Part shown: positions 52,395 through 63,807 of the stretch, piece by piece
Position numbering within the stretch: position 1 is the stretch's first letter
Layout of the letters: each line of letters starts with the position of its first letter
Assembly: GCA_902728285.1 (NCBI GenBank)
Contig: CACVBU010000758.1
Coordinates: 496,001-560,000, forward strand
From: Clytia hemisphaerica
Taxonomy: Eukaryota; Cnidaria; Hydrozoa; Leptothecata; Clytiidae
Length of the DNA stretch: 64,000 bases
Reading direction: 5' to 3'
Notes under the pieces: generated by a model
Databases searched by the model: none
What the model saw: only the letters and a program-made list of their open reading frames with translations
What the model was told of the DNA's origin: nothing
Program-made: the position numbers and the translations under genes

Positions 52395-52797
52395 GTACCT
52401 TTACGGCCAATCACAATTTTAGCTTCTCAAATCTAAAATCAGCCTCTCAGATTTGGAATTCGGCTTCTCAGATTATAATTTCAATTTCTCAGTTTTATGA
52501 TATCTTTTTACTATTAAAGTTTTTCTTCTTCAAAAATTAAGAATTGATTATTTTGCTTCTCAAATCATCTTTCCAGCTTTTCAGATCATCTTTTCAGCTC
52601 CTCAGATCATCTTTTCAGCTTCTCAGATTAACTTTATAACTTCTCAAATTGAATAACTGTGTTCTAATTCAAGTTGATGCCTGAGTTAATGCTATTGGGA
52701 ATAAATATAAGCTGAACAGCTGATTTGAGAAGCTGAAAGACTGAGAGTAAAAATTTGAAAAGTAGAATCGATGATTGGCCGAAAAATACCTCTCATG
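52395..52797. mobile_element. Hairpin-ended element filled with CTTCTCAGATC motifs
   Basis: Left end gtacctttacggccaatca, right end tgattggccgaaaaatacct (inverted). The interior has about twelve copies of a ~21-bp word around cagcttctcagatcatcttt, in one orientation on the left and inverted (tttgagaagctga) near the right end. Architecture parallels 50725-51272. Confidence 0.75.
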
Positions 52798-52961
52798 GGG
52801 CCTCCATTGCTACTTCATGATAAATTTTTTTGCCTTTTTTGCCTTTGCGTAGAACTCTTTATTTGCTTTGTTTGCATTTTTAAGACATCTTAGTTTCGGA
52901 CGATTGTGACCAATCTCTATTTGACAACCTTAAAGGGCCCCCTTAAAGGTCTGTTTGATAC

Positions 52962-53645
52962 TAAAGTCTGTTCACGATAAGTGTGCACTCTTTTTTCTTT
53001 TACCTATAACTTTTGAAGGAATTCTTCAATCTTTATAAATTTGGTATCGTTGGAAAGATATTTGTGAGTGGAACAATTTGAAATAAAAAAGTCTTTAAAA
53101 AAATTCTAAAAACGAAGATGAAAATGAAGAAGAAAAAAATGAAGATCTTGTAAAGAAGTGCTACCATAACTTTCATTTTCATTGGAGAGATTTTTTGATC
53201 TTAGGAGGTCATCACTGTGAAAAAATTTTACTAAAATATTTATTCAAGATAAAGTTATGATACAAAGTTTATAAGTGATTGACCCCAAAAAACAGCAGAA
53301 AACAGGAGAAAACAGCGTTTTTAGACGTCAATCAGCTTATAACTTTGTTTGATATCTTTTGACTGAATGATTATTTTTGAGAAATTTTTTCACAGTGATG
53401 ACGTTCGATAATCAAGAATTCGCTTCAGTGAAAATGATAGTTATAGCACTTTTTTACAAGATCTTCATTTTTTTCTTCTTCATTTTCATCTTCATTTTTA
53501 GAACTTTTTTATCAATTTTTTTACTCCAAATTGTTTCACTCACTAATATCTTTCCAATGATACCAAATTTATAAAAATTGAAGAATTCCTTCAAAAGTTA
53601 TAGGTAAATGAAAAAAGAGTGCACACTTATCGTGAATAGACTTTA
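52962..53645. mobile_element. ~684-bp hairpin element, copy 2
   Basis: Same family as 47943-48624, with cleaner ends TAAAGTCTGTTCACGATAAG and its inverse ending agactttaa. The arms pair over about 330 bp each. Confidence 0.9.
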
Positions 53646-53787
53646 ACATATGATATATTGTTCGGATTTTTTTCATAGTCTTTACAGAGGGTGTTTGAAT
53701 TCTTCGATTAGCAGTTATTCATTTTGGAAATAAAGGCACTGTTCTTGGCATATGATTATTTTCTTATTATTTTTTCCCCATTTATAG

Positions 53788-53896
53788 GGCTAATCAAAAG
53801 CTTTTTGTCGTGGATGCATACTTGATGTATCCCATTGTTTTGCTATGGTATGGCGGGATGCACGGACAAGGATACCATTTCCAAACTACCATGATT
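53788..53896 (+). pseudogene. Broken duplicate of nrf-6-like exon 17
   Basis: 109 nt with an acceptor (ccatttatag) and a donor (gtaagttttt) like those of 46210-46352. It encodes LIKSFLSW, then loses 34 net bases covering the KFWIPLSRLTF segment. That breaks the frame and brings a TGA (ATG CAT ACT TGA). The remaining codons match YLMHPIVLLWYGGMHxQGYH in the shifted frame. It cannot replace exon 17. Confidence 0.88.
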
Positions 53897-54548
53897 GTAA
53901 GTTTTTTAATCCTTTTAAGCTTCACTAAACTCTGAAATAAAGACTGGGCAATCGTATATCTTCGTTAATCAAGACAAAAAGTTTCAACTTTTAAGTGTAT
54001 ATACTTTCGCGGGTACTAAATTTTGGCTTGTACTTAAAGTACTTAAGCACAATTTTGCGAAATTTAGTGATGTTTAAATCTTTCAAAAACGTTAAATCGC
54101 AAAATTAAATTCATGAGTAAAATCTTAAAATAGGTGAAACATTTTTTTACATTATGTTACCCTTTGTTACCATTTTGCTACAATTCTGATGCTATTTTTT
54201 GTACCTAAATACGTTGTGTTTCAAGTATAATCCGGGTATCCGCTGCCTTCAGCCTTAACTCGTAGGACCAAAGTGTCGCTCCGGGTAAAGGGGGCTGAAA
54301 ACCTCGCACCTAGGGCCTGCCTCACTTTTTAGTAATTTTGAATATAGTTCAAAAGCAAATTCAACAAGTCACAGGGATAAAGCGAAGAAAGAACATAGAC
54401 GATTAATCTCCCAAAATGTGACATAATTTTGCACTGAACGAAAATTTCCATCGCAAAAATTTCTACAATTGAAAAAAATTCCTTAAATTTAACTATGATA
54501 ATCACAAAAGAATTCTCAAGAATAATTTTTTCAAAAAAATGATGTTTA

Positions 54549-55027
54549 TTAGTTTTTCGTTGTTATAACTTTAAGATTTTTAATGTAGGCATTTGCAGCA
54601 GGATACCATGGGTTTGATTTATAGACTTTGACATCACGAAAAGTTCTTGGTTGATTATTTTGAATTCGATATTTCTCGTCTCCATCAATTTTGATTGTAT
54701 AAAAATAAATTCCTTGAGTGTTTTCTTCCTGTTTAATGTTGATGTGAGTGTATTTATTTTTTGGTAAATCAGCCGCACTTGTGTAGCAGTGGTCGTAACT
54801 ACCATCTATTGATGAACAGACGCGAATTTTGAAATGACCAGGCTCAAACCAAACTGCCGGAATTTGGTCCCCGTATTTTGATAACTTTCCACCAACCGTT
54901 ACGTACAGAACGTTTCTCCAGTCGGTCGGTTTCGTTCCAAAGGGTTTGATATCAAATGAAACTTCATATTTGGGATAATATGTGCCGAATGTTTTAATGA
55001 TATTATCTCTTTTGATCGACTCATCAG
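54549..55027 (-). CDS. 308-residue secreted protein, exon 3
   Basis: Acceptor gatgttttttttcag; encodes the whole C-terminal lectin-like domain in one exon, ending KVITTKN-stop. Confidence 0.87.
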
Positions 55028-56296
55028 CTGAAAAAAAACATCGGAAACTATGCTGCAGTAATCTCGTAATAGATCGTTCATCTGTGCTTACCAGGCTCTG
55101 CTCTTAAAGGGATATGGCGAATGTGACGATCTTTCGCGGTCGTTTAGCCAAAAGCGTGAAAACCTCGTTGAAATTTGCTTGAAAACGGAAGCGACTGGGC
55201 TCTAATTTTGATTTTGGTGCGATTGTTTAGCTTTAGCCAATCACTTCTCTCGAAAGCTCATTTAATATTCATCCCAAAACTGGATGAAGAAGATCAAAGT
55301 GGTGCGCCAAACTGTACACATTCTCTTATGGAGCCTTTTAAAGAGAATACGTGCCATGTGGGGAGTATCATTGAACATTGATTGTAATTGACAATTTATT
55401 TATAGTTAAAAATGCAATTTACTCTGTCCAACTGGAATTGCCTAATCAAAATTTGTAAGAACGAATTTGTAAAGTTACCTGCAGTGGAAATTTTGACTTT
55501 AGAATACAATGGGCCACCTTGTATCTCTCCTTTCTTATTAATGAAAACAGCTGTCAAGTACAAAATCATAGATTCTTGAATATTTTGAATGGTGACTTCA
55601 ACTTGAGCATTCTTCTGGACATTCATAAACAATGTATCATTGAACTTTTCTTTACCAAATGCAGTTATTCCACCAATGTCCTGCCAGATTGATTTAATTT
55701 GCTGGTTTTCATTGGCTTGGTAATAAACGGTTATCCAATCTACATTTTCATTGGCCATTGGGATCAGTGACCACTTCATAGTGAAGTTTGAATCTTTAAT
55801 CGCATCCTTTTGATTATGTGTTGGTAAAAGTCGACCGCACGAAACTAAAAGAATTAATTAAGAACATAAAGAATTGAAGATTTGTACTAAAGTCTGTCTC
55901 AATGTATAACTTTCGATAGAACTCGCATGAATTGTGGTTTTTTTGCTCGTTGGAAAGATAAAAAGGAGTGGAATATTATGAAATAGAAAAACATCAAAAC
56001 AATATTTGAAAAACGAAGATGAATAACGAAGTTAGAAATATAAACTCCATCGTTAAGAATGTCTTGAAATTTTCTCTTTTTCCAAAGAGTGTTTTGCTTC
56101 GTCTTACAAAGTTCGACTGAACGTTCAACGTTACAATATTTCTTGGCCAATCGATGTTTTCAATTATTGTTCGAAAATTCTAGAAAAACCCATTGTATAT
56201 TCTTTTAGACTTACCTCCGTTGTATGATTGTCCAAAAAAGCAAGGGGTGGATAAAACTAATGCAAAAAATACTAGCGATCTCATTGTAGCAGCCAT
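54549..56296 (-). CDS. Secreted protein of 308 residues, three exons, lectin-like C-terminal domain
   Basis: Exons 56296-56215, 55844-55479 and 55027-54549 join in phase 1 at both junctions and total 927 nt. Donors are gtaagt and gtaact; acceptors are ttcttttag and ttttttttcag. Residues 1-23 (MAATMRSLVFFALVLSTPCF) are a signal peptide. The middle (about 30-148) is a beta-rich domain with FTMKWSLIPMANENVDWITV. The C-terminal domain (about 155-308) reads YEVSFDIKPFGTKPTDWRNV, GGKLSKYGDQIPAVWF, FRDVKVYKSNPWYPAANAYI and KNLKV. It looks like a jelly-roll fold I recall from cnidarian predicted proteins of unknown function. No membrane anchor. AATAAA overlaps the stop codon (54550-54545). Confidence 0.85.
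55479..55844 (-). CDS. 308-residue secreted protein, exon 2
   Basis: Acceptor attaattcttttag; encodes SCGRLLPTHNQKDAIKDSNF through YSKVKISTA; donor gtaact. Frame enters and leaves in phase 1. Confidence 0.85.
56215..56296 (-). CDS. 308-residue secreted protein, exon 1 (signal peptide)
   Basis: ATG at 56296; a second Met at codon 5 is also possible. Donor gtaagtct after TACAACGGA plus G. Confidence 0.8.
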
Positions 56297-56860
56297 TTTT
56301 ATCTAAGTCATATGTCTTTGTATGATTTTTTCTCGATTTCTGCGAACCCTGATATACCGTTCATATTTGTTTATATATTAACTGCTACTGTAAAACAATC
56401 ATACAGTGCAACCTGAGACAAGAGTTTACGAGGAAGACAAACAAATGAAGTACTTTTGACAAATATTAGTTTCCACAGGTCAATATACAATCTTCTTTTT
56501 ATAAGAACCAGTAAATTTTTGATGAAGTTCGTCTGTTCTTAATTTTTCGATATTTTGAGCCTGAAACTGATATTATTGTATTCTTATTTCTAGGTTAAAA
56601 CCGAGGTATTTAAATTTTAATACCATGTTTTAAGTAATGTATTTTACCCTTGTTTGCTCGAATTCAGCCATTCCAATATCACCATTTTTCTTAATTTTCG
56701 GTATTTAGCTATTGAATTTTTCTTACATGCATCTTTTTTTATAAGAACAATCAAAATTTTTGAAGCCTAAAAATGTTAAAACCATGATCTTACTTTCGCC
56801 ATTTTGTGACAATTTTCTGTGCAATTTCATAAAAAGTTGGGTGTTTTACAGTCCGCATAG

Positions 56861-57187
56861 CCCGGCGGGTACTAGGGTTGCGAGCTGACGGGGGGGGGGG
56901 GTGCCGCCCGTCTTTCGAACTTTGGACCCTTACCGGGACTAAAAAGGAGAAAACAAAGGAAAATTTGGGGAATTTTACGACCCTTAGCGGGACAAATTTG
57001 ACCAAATTTCGATCTTTCAGGGGGTAAAAAGTTGAAGTTTTCCTATTTTTCCGACCCTTAGTGGGTCTGAAATTCGATTTTCTGATTTTTCCGACCCTTA
57101 GCGGGACTTTAGAAGTCCAAAAAAGGTACCCTTAAGGGCGGCACATACCGTACCCGCCATTTGCCTAAGTACCCCCCCCCCCCCGCC
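56861..57187. mobile_element. Poly-G/poly-C bounded repeat element, GACCCTTAGCGGGAC type
   Basis: Starts cccggcgggtactagggttg, then cgagctgacggggggg, has four copies of gacccttagcgggac-like words, and ends cctaagtaccccccccc and cgccggg. The ends are inverted. It is a subfamily of the 23742 element in which the interior word differs. Confidence 0.8.
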
Positions 57188-57239
57188 GGGCCGCATAGCT
57201 ATGAATTTTTCTTCTAATACAGTTTGTTTCTATAAGAAC

Positions 57240-58433
57240 ACGCAGTAACGCGTAATTAACTGCCATAAACACTTCTCCTACAATGAAAATTCTTCTTGAC
57301 GACGGTATCAAAAACACAAGTATAGGAGCAATAATGTTCTTTTGGAAAATGTAAATTACCCTTGGATTGGAGTGATAAAGTTTTAGTTGAGCTATTCGAT
57401 GAATGCCGAAAATAGTTTGCTCCGTCGCAAATGCCCGGGAGATATCTCTAATATGAAATGCCGATGTTGTACGCTAAAACAAGTTTACCTGTAAATTCAT
57501 TATACCTTCGACAACACTTCAATACCACACACCTATTGTCCTAATACCCATTCACGCCTTTTAAGGACTTAGCAATTGCTATGTTGAGCCCTTCTAAAAT
57601 TTTGTGTTTTTGGAATTATAGTCCAGGAAGTGAGTCAGTCAGAAAGAAAAGACACTTTTTTATTGCTACTGGCAGTTTCATGCCAGTTTTGCGACAATGG
57701 TCCAGGAAGTGAAATTTTACGTCAAACGACGGTATATATCATGTCTAAAATTTGTAATAGTTATCGGACATTTGTGAGTAAAATATGAGAAATATTTTAC
57801 GAGTCCCGCGATTTTTCCGTACAATATTTCCCAAGCCTTTACTAAAGGCCCTTTAGGCGAGGAAAATATACGGAAAATCCAGAACCAGTGAAATATTTTC
57901 ATATTGTACGAGTAGATGTCTGATAACTGGTTTATTGGCGACCCAAAAAATGCACTTTTTGTGTTGGAGCAAAACACTTAGTAGCAAAGGGACGTTAGAT
58001 TGCTGTTACTGCTACATTGCAATAACATCTTTTTGTCATTTTACATATTGTACATGTAAAATACAAGATGTATTGTACTCTTCTTAACCAATCAGATTGC
58101 ATATAGTTTTTGGATCGCCAATAAAATATTATTGTCATCTGTACGAGTGGTAAGAAACTCCTATTTAAGAAGAAAATCACCGGCAGAGCGTATAGGCAAA
58201 ACTAGGCTATGAGACGTAGTCAGGGAACAGTTACCTTTTTTACCTCTGAAAACCCTGGATTGGGTAAAGTACAAAGTAAAAAACATCTATCTATAATAGG
58301 CTCTGTGACCTTAGATACACACATTTATGTATGGGTAGTACCTCTACTCCGGATAAAATCTCCACACATTTTAAAAATAGATTTGCAAACGGTGGCTCAT
58401 TAATGCATCATCATCCTTTTAGAAAAAAATGTC
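57240..58433. other. Non-coding stretch
   Basis: No supported gene. Two near-copies of gtccaggaagtga occur at 57622 and 57701. Confidence 0.5.
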
Positions 58434-58693
58434 TACACGTTTTTTTTATGAGAACATCCAACATTTTTGAAACCTTGGGATATTTTTAACTTTTTGAGTT
58501 TCAAACCTAAAAATGTTCTTAACTTCGTCTTATTTCGCCATTTTCTGAGTATTTTTGACCATTTTCTTGAGAAATTGGGTGTTTTTAGAGTCTGCAAAGC
58601 CTTCTTAACTTAAGGTTCTTAACTTGTTCTTAACATTTTGGCCATCTAAGCCTTATGTTCTTATATAGTTTCTTTTTATTAAAAAAACGTGTA
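58434..58693. mobile_element. TACACG-family MITE, best-preserved termini
   Basis: The outermost bases gtctacacgttttttt and aaaaaaacgtgtagac pair perfectly (58431-58696 if the gtc/gac bases are included). The interior is like the copies at 16240 and 7241. Confidence 0.8.
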
Positions 58694-59032
58694 GACTACT
58701 TCACTCACTGACCACTTAATCAATCGCTTATTACAATTTGTCAACCAAAGATAAAAAACACGTCCGAACCAAAGTTAATTAGGGCGTCGTTTAGAAAACA
58801 ACCAGTAATTAGAAGAGGTATTTTTGAACAAAATTCATTAGATATCGTGTCAAGACATTTTTGAATACGACCTTATAGAATGCTTTTTGCACGTGTAAAT
58901 CAATGCAGGCGGTCCTGTCAAAAGAGAGACTTCGTTCAAATCTTCGTTCTTTTTATATCCTTCTTATATCCTTCTAATTTCTCTATATATTTCTCTAGGC
59001 TGCGCGCATCCCCGAAACCGATTCCATTATTT

Positions 59033-59340
59033 ATCTGATATTCCGATGGCGGATTGGCGGCCGCCCACGCTAAAGCTCTAAAGGGAGCGGGCCAATTTCC
59101 CATCGGAGAGGAATGATTGTCGGCCTTTGTTGTGCCGCATCCTCAGTCGGGTTCAACAGTCCTGGCCCGTAAACTAGAAATATTTCGGTTGGACCCGCCA
59201 AACCCCGATAACAAGGGCTGGGTTACCAGACCTCCCGCTGCAAAATTCTTGACGCGGTCTCGCAAAATCCCGTAATGTAAACCTTCCAGATGTTGAAAAT
59301 TTTCCCGACCTTCAGAGCTTTAGCGTGTCGAATGAAAATT
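59033..59340. repeat. Dispersed ~300-bp repeat, family of 32090-32400
   Basis: Starts tatctgatattccgatggcg, then gattggcggccgcccacgct. Its first ~45 bp also occur inverted at 39247-39290 and, diverged, at 44066-44108. Confidence 0.75.
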
Positions 59341-60455
59341 TCACCATTTGGGTGCCAGATAATTCCATTATAGGAAAATGTGTATCGTGTATAAAATTTC
59401 CGTCCGAAAGAAGGAGAGTCAAATTAGTCCAAATTTGTGGAATGGCAATGAAAACACTATAACTTGAAACAGGCTACCCCAAATTAGGGGTAGGCTTCTG
59501 CTCATCCTCTAGCGAAAAAAGTTTCTTATATATAGGAAGTGTATCTATAGAGGTCTGCGATTCAGACTAAATTAGGGGTAACTCTCGAACGGGAAATCTA
59601 TACACGATAAGCATCCCCTATATAAAACATATCAGAGAGGGTGTTTGTCTCCTAAAACAAGCGTGTATTACTTAAGTTTACTTTTGCCTATAAAAATTGA
59701 CAATCTTTAATTCAAGCTTATCTAAGACTCGTACCAACCCCCATATCACTCTATCACACAAACGATTTTATCATCACTTCTTCGAAAAAATTTTAACCTC
59801 CCCCCTCTCCTGGCCCAATGAAGTAAAAGTATTTTGCCCTCTCCTTTTCCCTTATTAATTTTCTCGTTTACTAACATTATTATTTGGACCTCACGGACGT
59901 TGAATAAACGTTTCAATGTAGGACTATACACGTGTCGGAAATCTGTTCATAACTATGCTATAGCATGCTATAGTTACATACGAGGCAATTACTAATCTTA
60001 AAGTTACGCCGACTGTATATAAAGAGTTCCCTGAAGAATGTCACTTGCCGCTCTAATCACCAGACAGGAGAACACTTTATTTCTTAACCGATCAATTACG
60101 TTGTTTAGACAAAACACCAGAAATTATTTGGGTAATTTTTCCATTTCGAAACAGCTTCCAAAACAAGACCACCACGAATTGATGTCCTAACAAGGAGGTT
60201 TTTCTTGGGTTAGTATTGACGCATTTTAAATGAATACACGTTTAAATCTGGTTCGATCACGTTACCCTTTATTTTAATTTTTAACTTTAGATTATTTCCT
60301 AAAGGCTCATTCAAATTCACTCTAAGATCTAAGAAACATTGATCATTTTCGTAACTATGGTACCATTTTTGGACGTTAGTATTCATTTCTAGCCCTCAGC
60401 TTGTTTAACAAGGTACATTTTGTCACATACTTGATACCAATTTTGTCTAGAAGGT
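59341..60455. other. Non-coding stretch
   Basis: No gene found. A 36-bp motif at 59534-59569 matches 27183-27218. Confidence 0.5.
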
Positions 60456-60557
60456 CCCAACTGGCACACAGCATTGTTTCGAAGTTTATCTAGCGTTATA
60501 TGGACGTTATGAAAGTTAGATAAACGTCGAAAAAACGTTGTGTGCCAGCTGGGTAAC
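60456..60557. mobile_element. ~100-bp palindromic MITE, family of 42712-42803
   Basis: Left end cccaactggcacacagc, right end aacgttgtgtgccagctggg. Interior gttatatggacgtt and gttagataaacgtcgaaaaa are shared with the other copy. Confidence 0.85.
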
Positions 60558-60589
60558 ACTGGATTGCATCCTAACAGTGGTGTTGTGGG

Positions 60590-61290
60590 GAAATCTTTCT
60601 GGAGGGGCCAAAGTCATTTTTTTTAAATGGCGCCTCCCCCCCCCCTCCCCCCCAATTTCCCAAAGTGGTGCCCCCACCCACCAGTTTTTAAACTTTTACT
60701 AATTCATTTGCCTAGGCATAATGAGGAAGGAAATATTTAGTGGAGAAGAGTAGATATATCTTTGATGAATGGGAAAAGGAAAAAAAGGCCCCACCGTATG
60801 GTTGGTGCCGACTAGAAAATTTAGAAAATCAACTGCCAAGATACCCTAAATTACTAAATAAAAATAGACAAATTTGACACTTGCTAGAGTGAAAAGAAAC
60901 TTAAAGAAACAATGTGTAATGCGAGCGAAGCGAGCGAAAAAATTGGTGTTTTATGGTTTCAATATTGTTGTCAGCAAATTGGTCTTGGGGCGCCGTTAGA
61001 TTTTCATTTAATAATGCTATATTGTACACAAAAAAACTTGTAAATTAGCTAGATTGCAAAAAAGTTACCAATTAAACTGTATTGCGAGTGAAGCGAGCGA
61101 AAAAATTGCAAGTATTTTAAAACTATCTCAGTAAAAGTGATCCTGGGGCGCAATTTAAGGCGCATAAAGTAGGGTTTTTAAGATTGGGGCGTTTAAAAAA
61201 ATCTCCTTTGGCGCCCCTTGCTCTTCGGGGCCCCTTCAAAAAAGCTCCGCTGGGAGGGGGGCCATGGCCCCCCGGCCCCCCCCCCCCGCA
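60590..61290. mobile_element. Decayed element with gcgagcgaagcgagcg motifs and GC-rich ends
   Basis: It lies between ggaggggccaaag with aaatggcgcc on the left and tggcgccccttg with gggaggggggcc on the right, which look like inverted ends. Two internal copies of gcgag.gaagcgagcgaaaa lie near 60922 and 61084. Confidence 0.5.
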
Positions 61291-61299
61291 TCCTACCGC

Positions 61300-63800
61300 A
61301 GAGCTCAGATTTATTACATAAACACTTTCTCAGCGACCCTATCCTCTTCAGAAACTGTTCTATAGATGGAGGATATGTTCACCAGGGTTCTCTAATTTTT
61401 CTGATTTAATACGTACTCTAATTTGACGCCTACCTTCTTTTTGGTTAAAATGAAATTGGTAATGTGGTACTAAAATTCCTAGTACTTTATCTTCTTCTTA
61501 TTATTCCGCGTGGTAAGCCTCAAACATGAAATCGTAGACTGCGGTATTTTCTCAAAAAATGGATAAGGATAACAATTTCCTTGTCAATATTAATGACCTT
61601 GATAGAATCATAGAAACCTCGTTGTTCATGGGGGACGGCGCTGCCAGTACTTGCACAGTTTGACCGATGAACTAATATTATGCATTTAAACATTTTAAAA
61701 ATGTTAATAAGGAAAAGACCATTTAAGTTATTAAATTAACTAAATCTAACCTCTCCATCAGAGAGAAAATAGGTTTTATCCGCAATTATTGAATAATTGT
61801 CTGTATAATACATATGATTGGAAGATAACATCTTCGCTGTTGACCCAGACATAAGTTAGAGCCTCTTTTGAACCTCTTTTAACATCTCTATAATTGGGTC
61901 GAACGGTACGCGCAACTTTAGAATCCTTTAGAAGAAGTCACCTTTGTTTTTTAAGTTGATTTTAAATCTTAAATAAACTGTCACAAATCTAATTGACGAT
62001 AAGTACAATAATAAAAAAAACGTCTTCTCAATCCTTGTCAAATCTCGTTCTATATTACTTATCATCTTTGTTCCTTTGGCCATAGTCTAGCAAGCTAGAC
62101 GACTAATTCAGACATAGTAGGAATAAAGAAAAAAGTAATGGAGGGAACAAATTTTAGTCTATACAAACTAAATCCCGTAACAATAATAGTATTATCATAT
62201 AACGACTATACTACTGTATTACACGCATTATGAACGACTCCAGTCTAGGCCTTTCACGATCCCATCGTCTACATGGGAATAAGAAGCATGATAATTTTTG
62301 AAACGGGAAAACAGCCAAGGGTATTGACTGTTGCGTTTACACTCTGTCCGAAATTCTAATGTCGCTATTTTTCCGTTTGCCACCAAGTTCCAGAACACAT
62401 ACGATGTCAGAAATTCTCGCAGAATAAATTATCGCGGGATTTAATTTCGCTGTTTTTTTAACAAATCCGCGAAATCAAATTCCGCAAAACACAAATTTTC
62501 TCAAGATTTAAAAAATCACCAATGAATTACTCTTTTTAAGGCAAATAGTCATATTAGCGAGGTTAAACAACCGCAAAATTAAATTCCGCAAAAATTTCTT
62601 CGCGCGAAAATTTCTTTCCAGGTATTTTGTCATTCAAATTTAATTCTGAGTAAAATCCTGCCCTTGTTATCGATTTTTAATTCAATTTATGTTTTCTGCA
62701 TTTAATATGTATTTTATCAGCTTCTATCACTTTAGTAGATAGGAAATGATTTTATCTCGAATTTGTGATAGTTTTTATGATATTGCATAGCCTGGATGTC
62801 CAAGCTCATAATTTTAGAAAAAATAAAAACTACCTCAAAATACAAAGTTCTAAAATTAAAGAGCTTTGTGCAGGTAGATCAGTCTGATACAGAATGTTTG
62901 AAACAGTCTGTGTGTGAACCCTTTTTGGCAGACTTTCTGAACTGAACCCAGGCAGACACGCATAATCAACTTACCAAAAAAACTCTTTAACAAGCTCTAA
63001 AAACTTTCAAAACTACTAAAAGGCCCTAAAAGCCAGGGGGGGGGGGTCGGTACTAAAATTTCAGACATCATGACTTTTAGTGACGTGGTGGTATTACAAA
63101 AAAAGCCTAAAAGAATTCTAGTACCATGTGTACTAAAATCCCAAATTAGGTGGGGTCTTCAAGAAATTTAAGAAAAATTTTAGTACAAAAAACCACCAAA
63201 TTTTAGGAAATTTAACTATTGACTGAGCATTTTAGGCAAAATGAAAAAATACTCTCTATATAAGATTTAAATACGTCCCTGTGTCACAAATTAAGCAAAA
63301 ATTTTGTCCCCGGTGGTAAAATACCCTTGAATTTCAGCCCCACTGGGAAATTGACTTTGATTTCATCCACACTCAAAATTCCATGTTTAAAAATTGCACT
63401 CCAAAACCATATCCCTACTGGGTTTTTAACCTCGGAACAATAGAATTTCAATCCCCATTAGCATTTCAATAGGAAATTTTATCTCAGAGGAAAAAGGTTC
63501 CTCTGGGGCTGTGAAACACCCATGTTTCAATTTAATTGTTCTGCTTTTATATATTATGGAATGAAAAATGTTTTCGAAGTTGAATGCTTTGTTTTTTGTA
63601 AAGAACCGTGGATAACTGGATAGAAAAGAAATAGCAAGCTGTAAATTAGAGGTGAAAAATAACCAATCAATCTTTGCAATAACTAAAGTAGAGCAGAGCA
63701 AAAGTGTCTTGACTGTTTCTGAGTCTTTATCTAGAATAGATAGAGATATATCAGGTTCATTGACAGCTTAAATAACCAGAGTTGGCATTTTGTTGAAAGT
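61300..63800. other. Non-coding right arm
   Basis: No gene supported. Near 62400-62630 are several cgcgaaat / aattccgcaaaa words. Near 63040-63170 are tagtac.tgtgtactaaaat words. Confidence 0.5.
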
Positions 63801-63807
63801 CCAAAGA

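Noticed and set aside
62390..62650. Cluster of cgcgaaat/aattccgcaaaa words, considered as a new satellite
   Set aside because: Spacing is irregular and I could not define unit ends; left as a low-confidence repeat.
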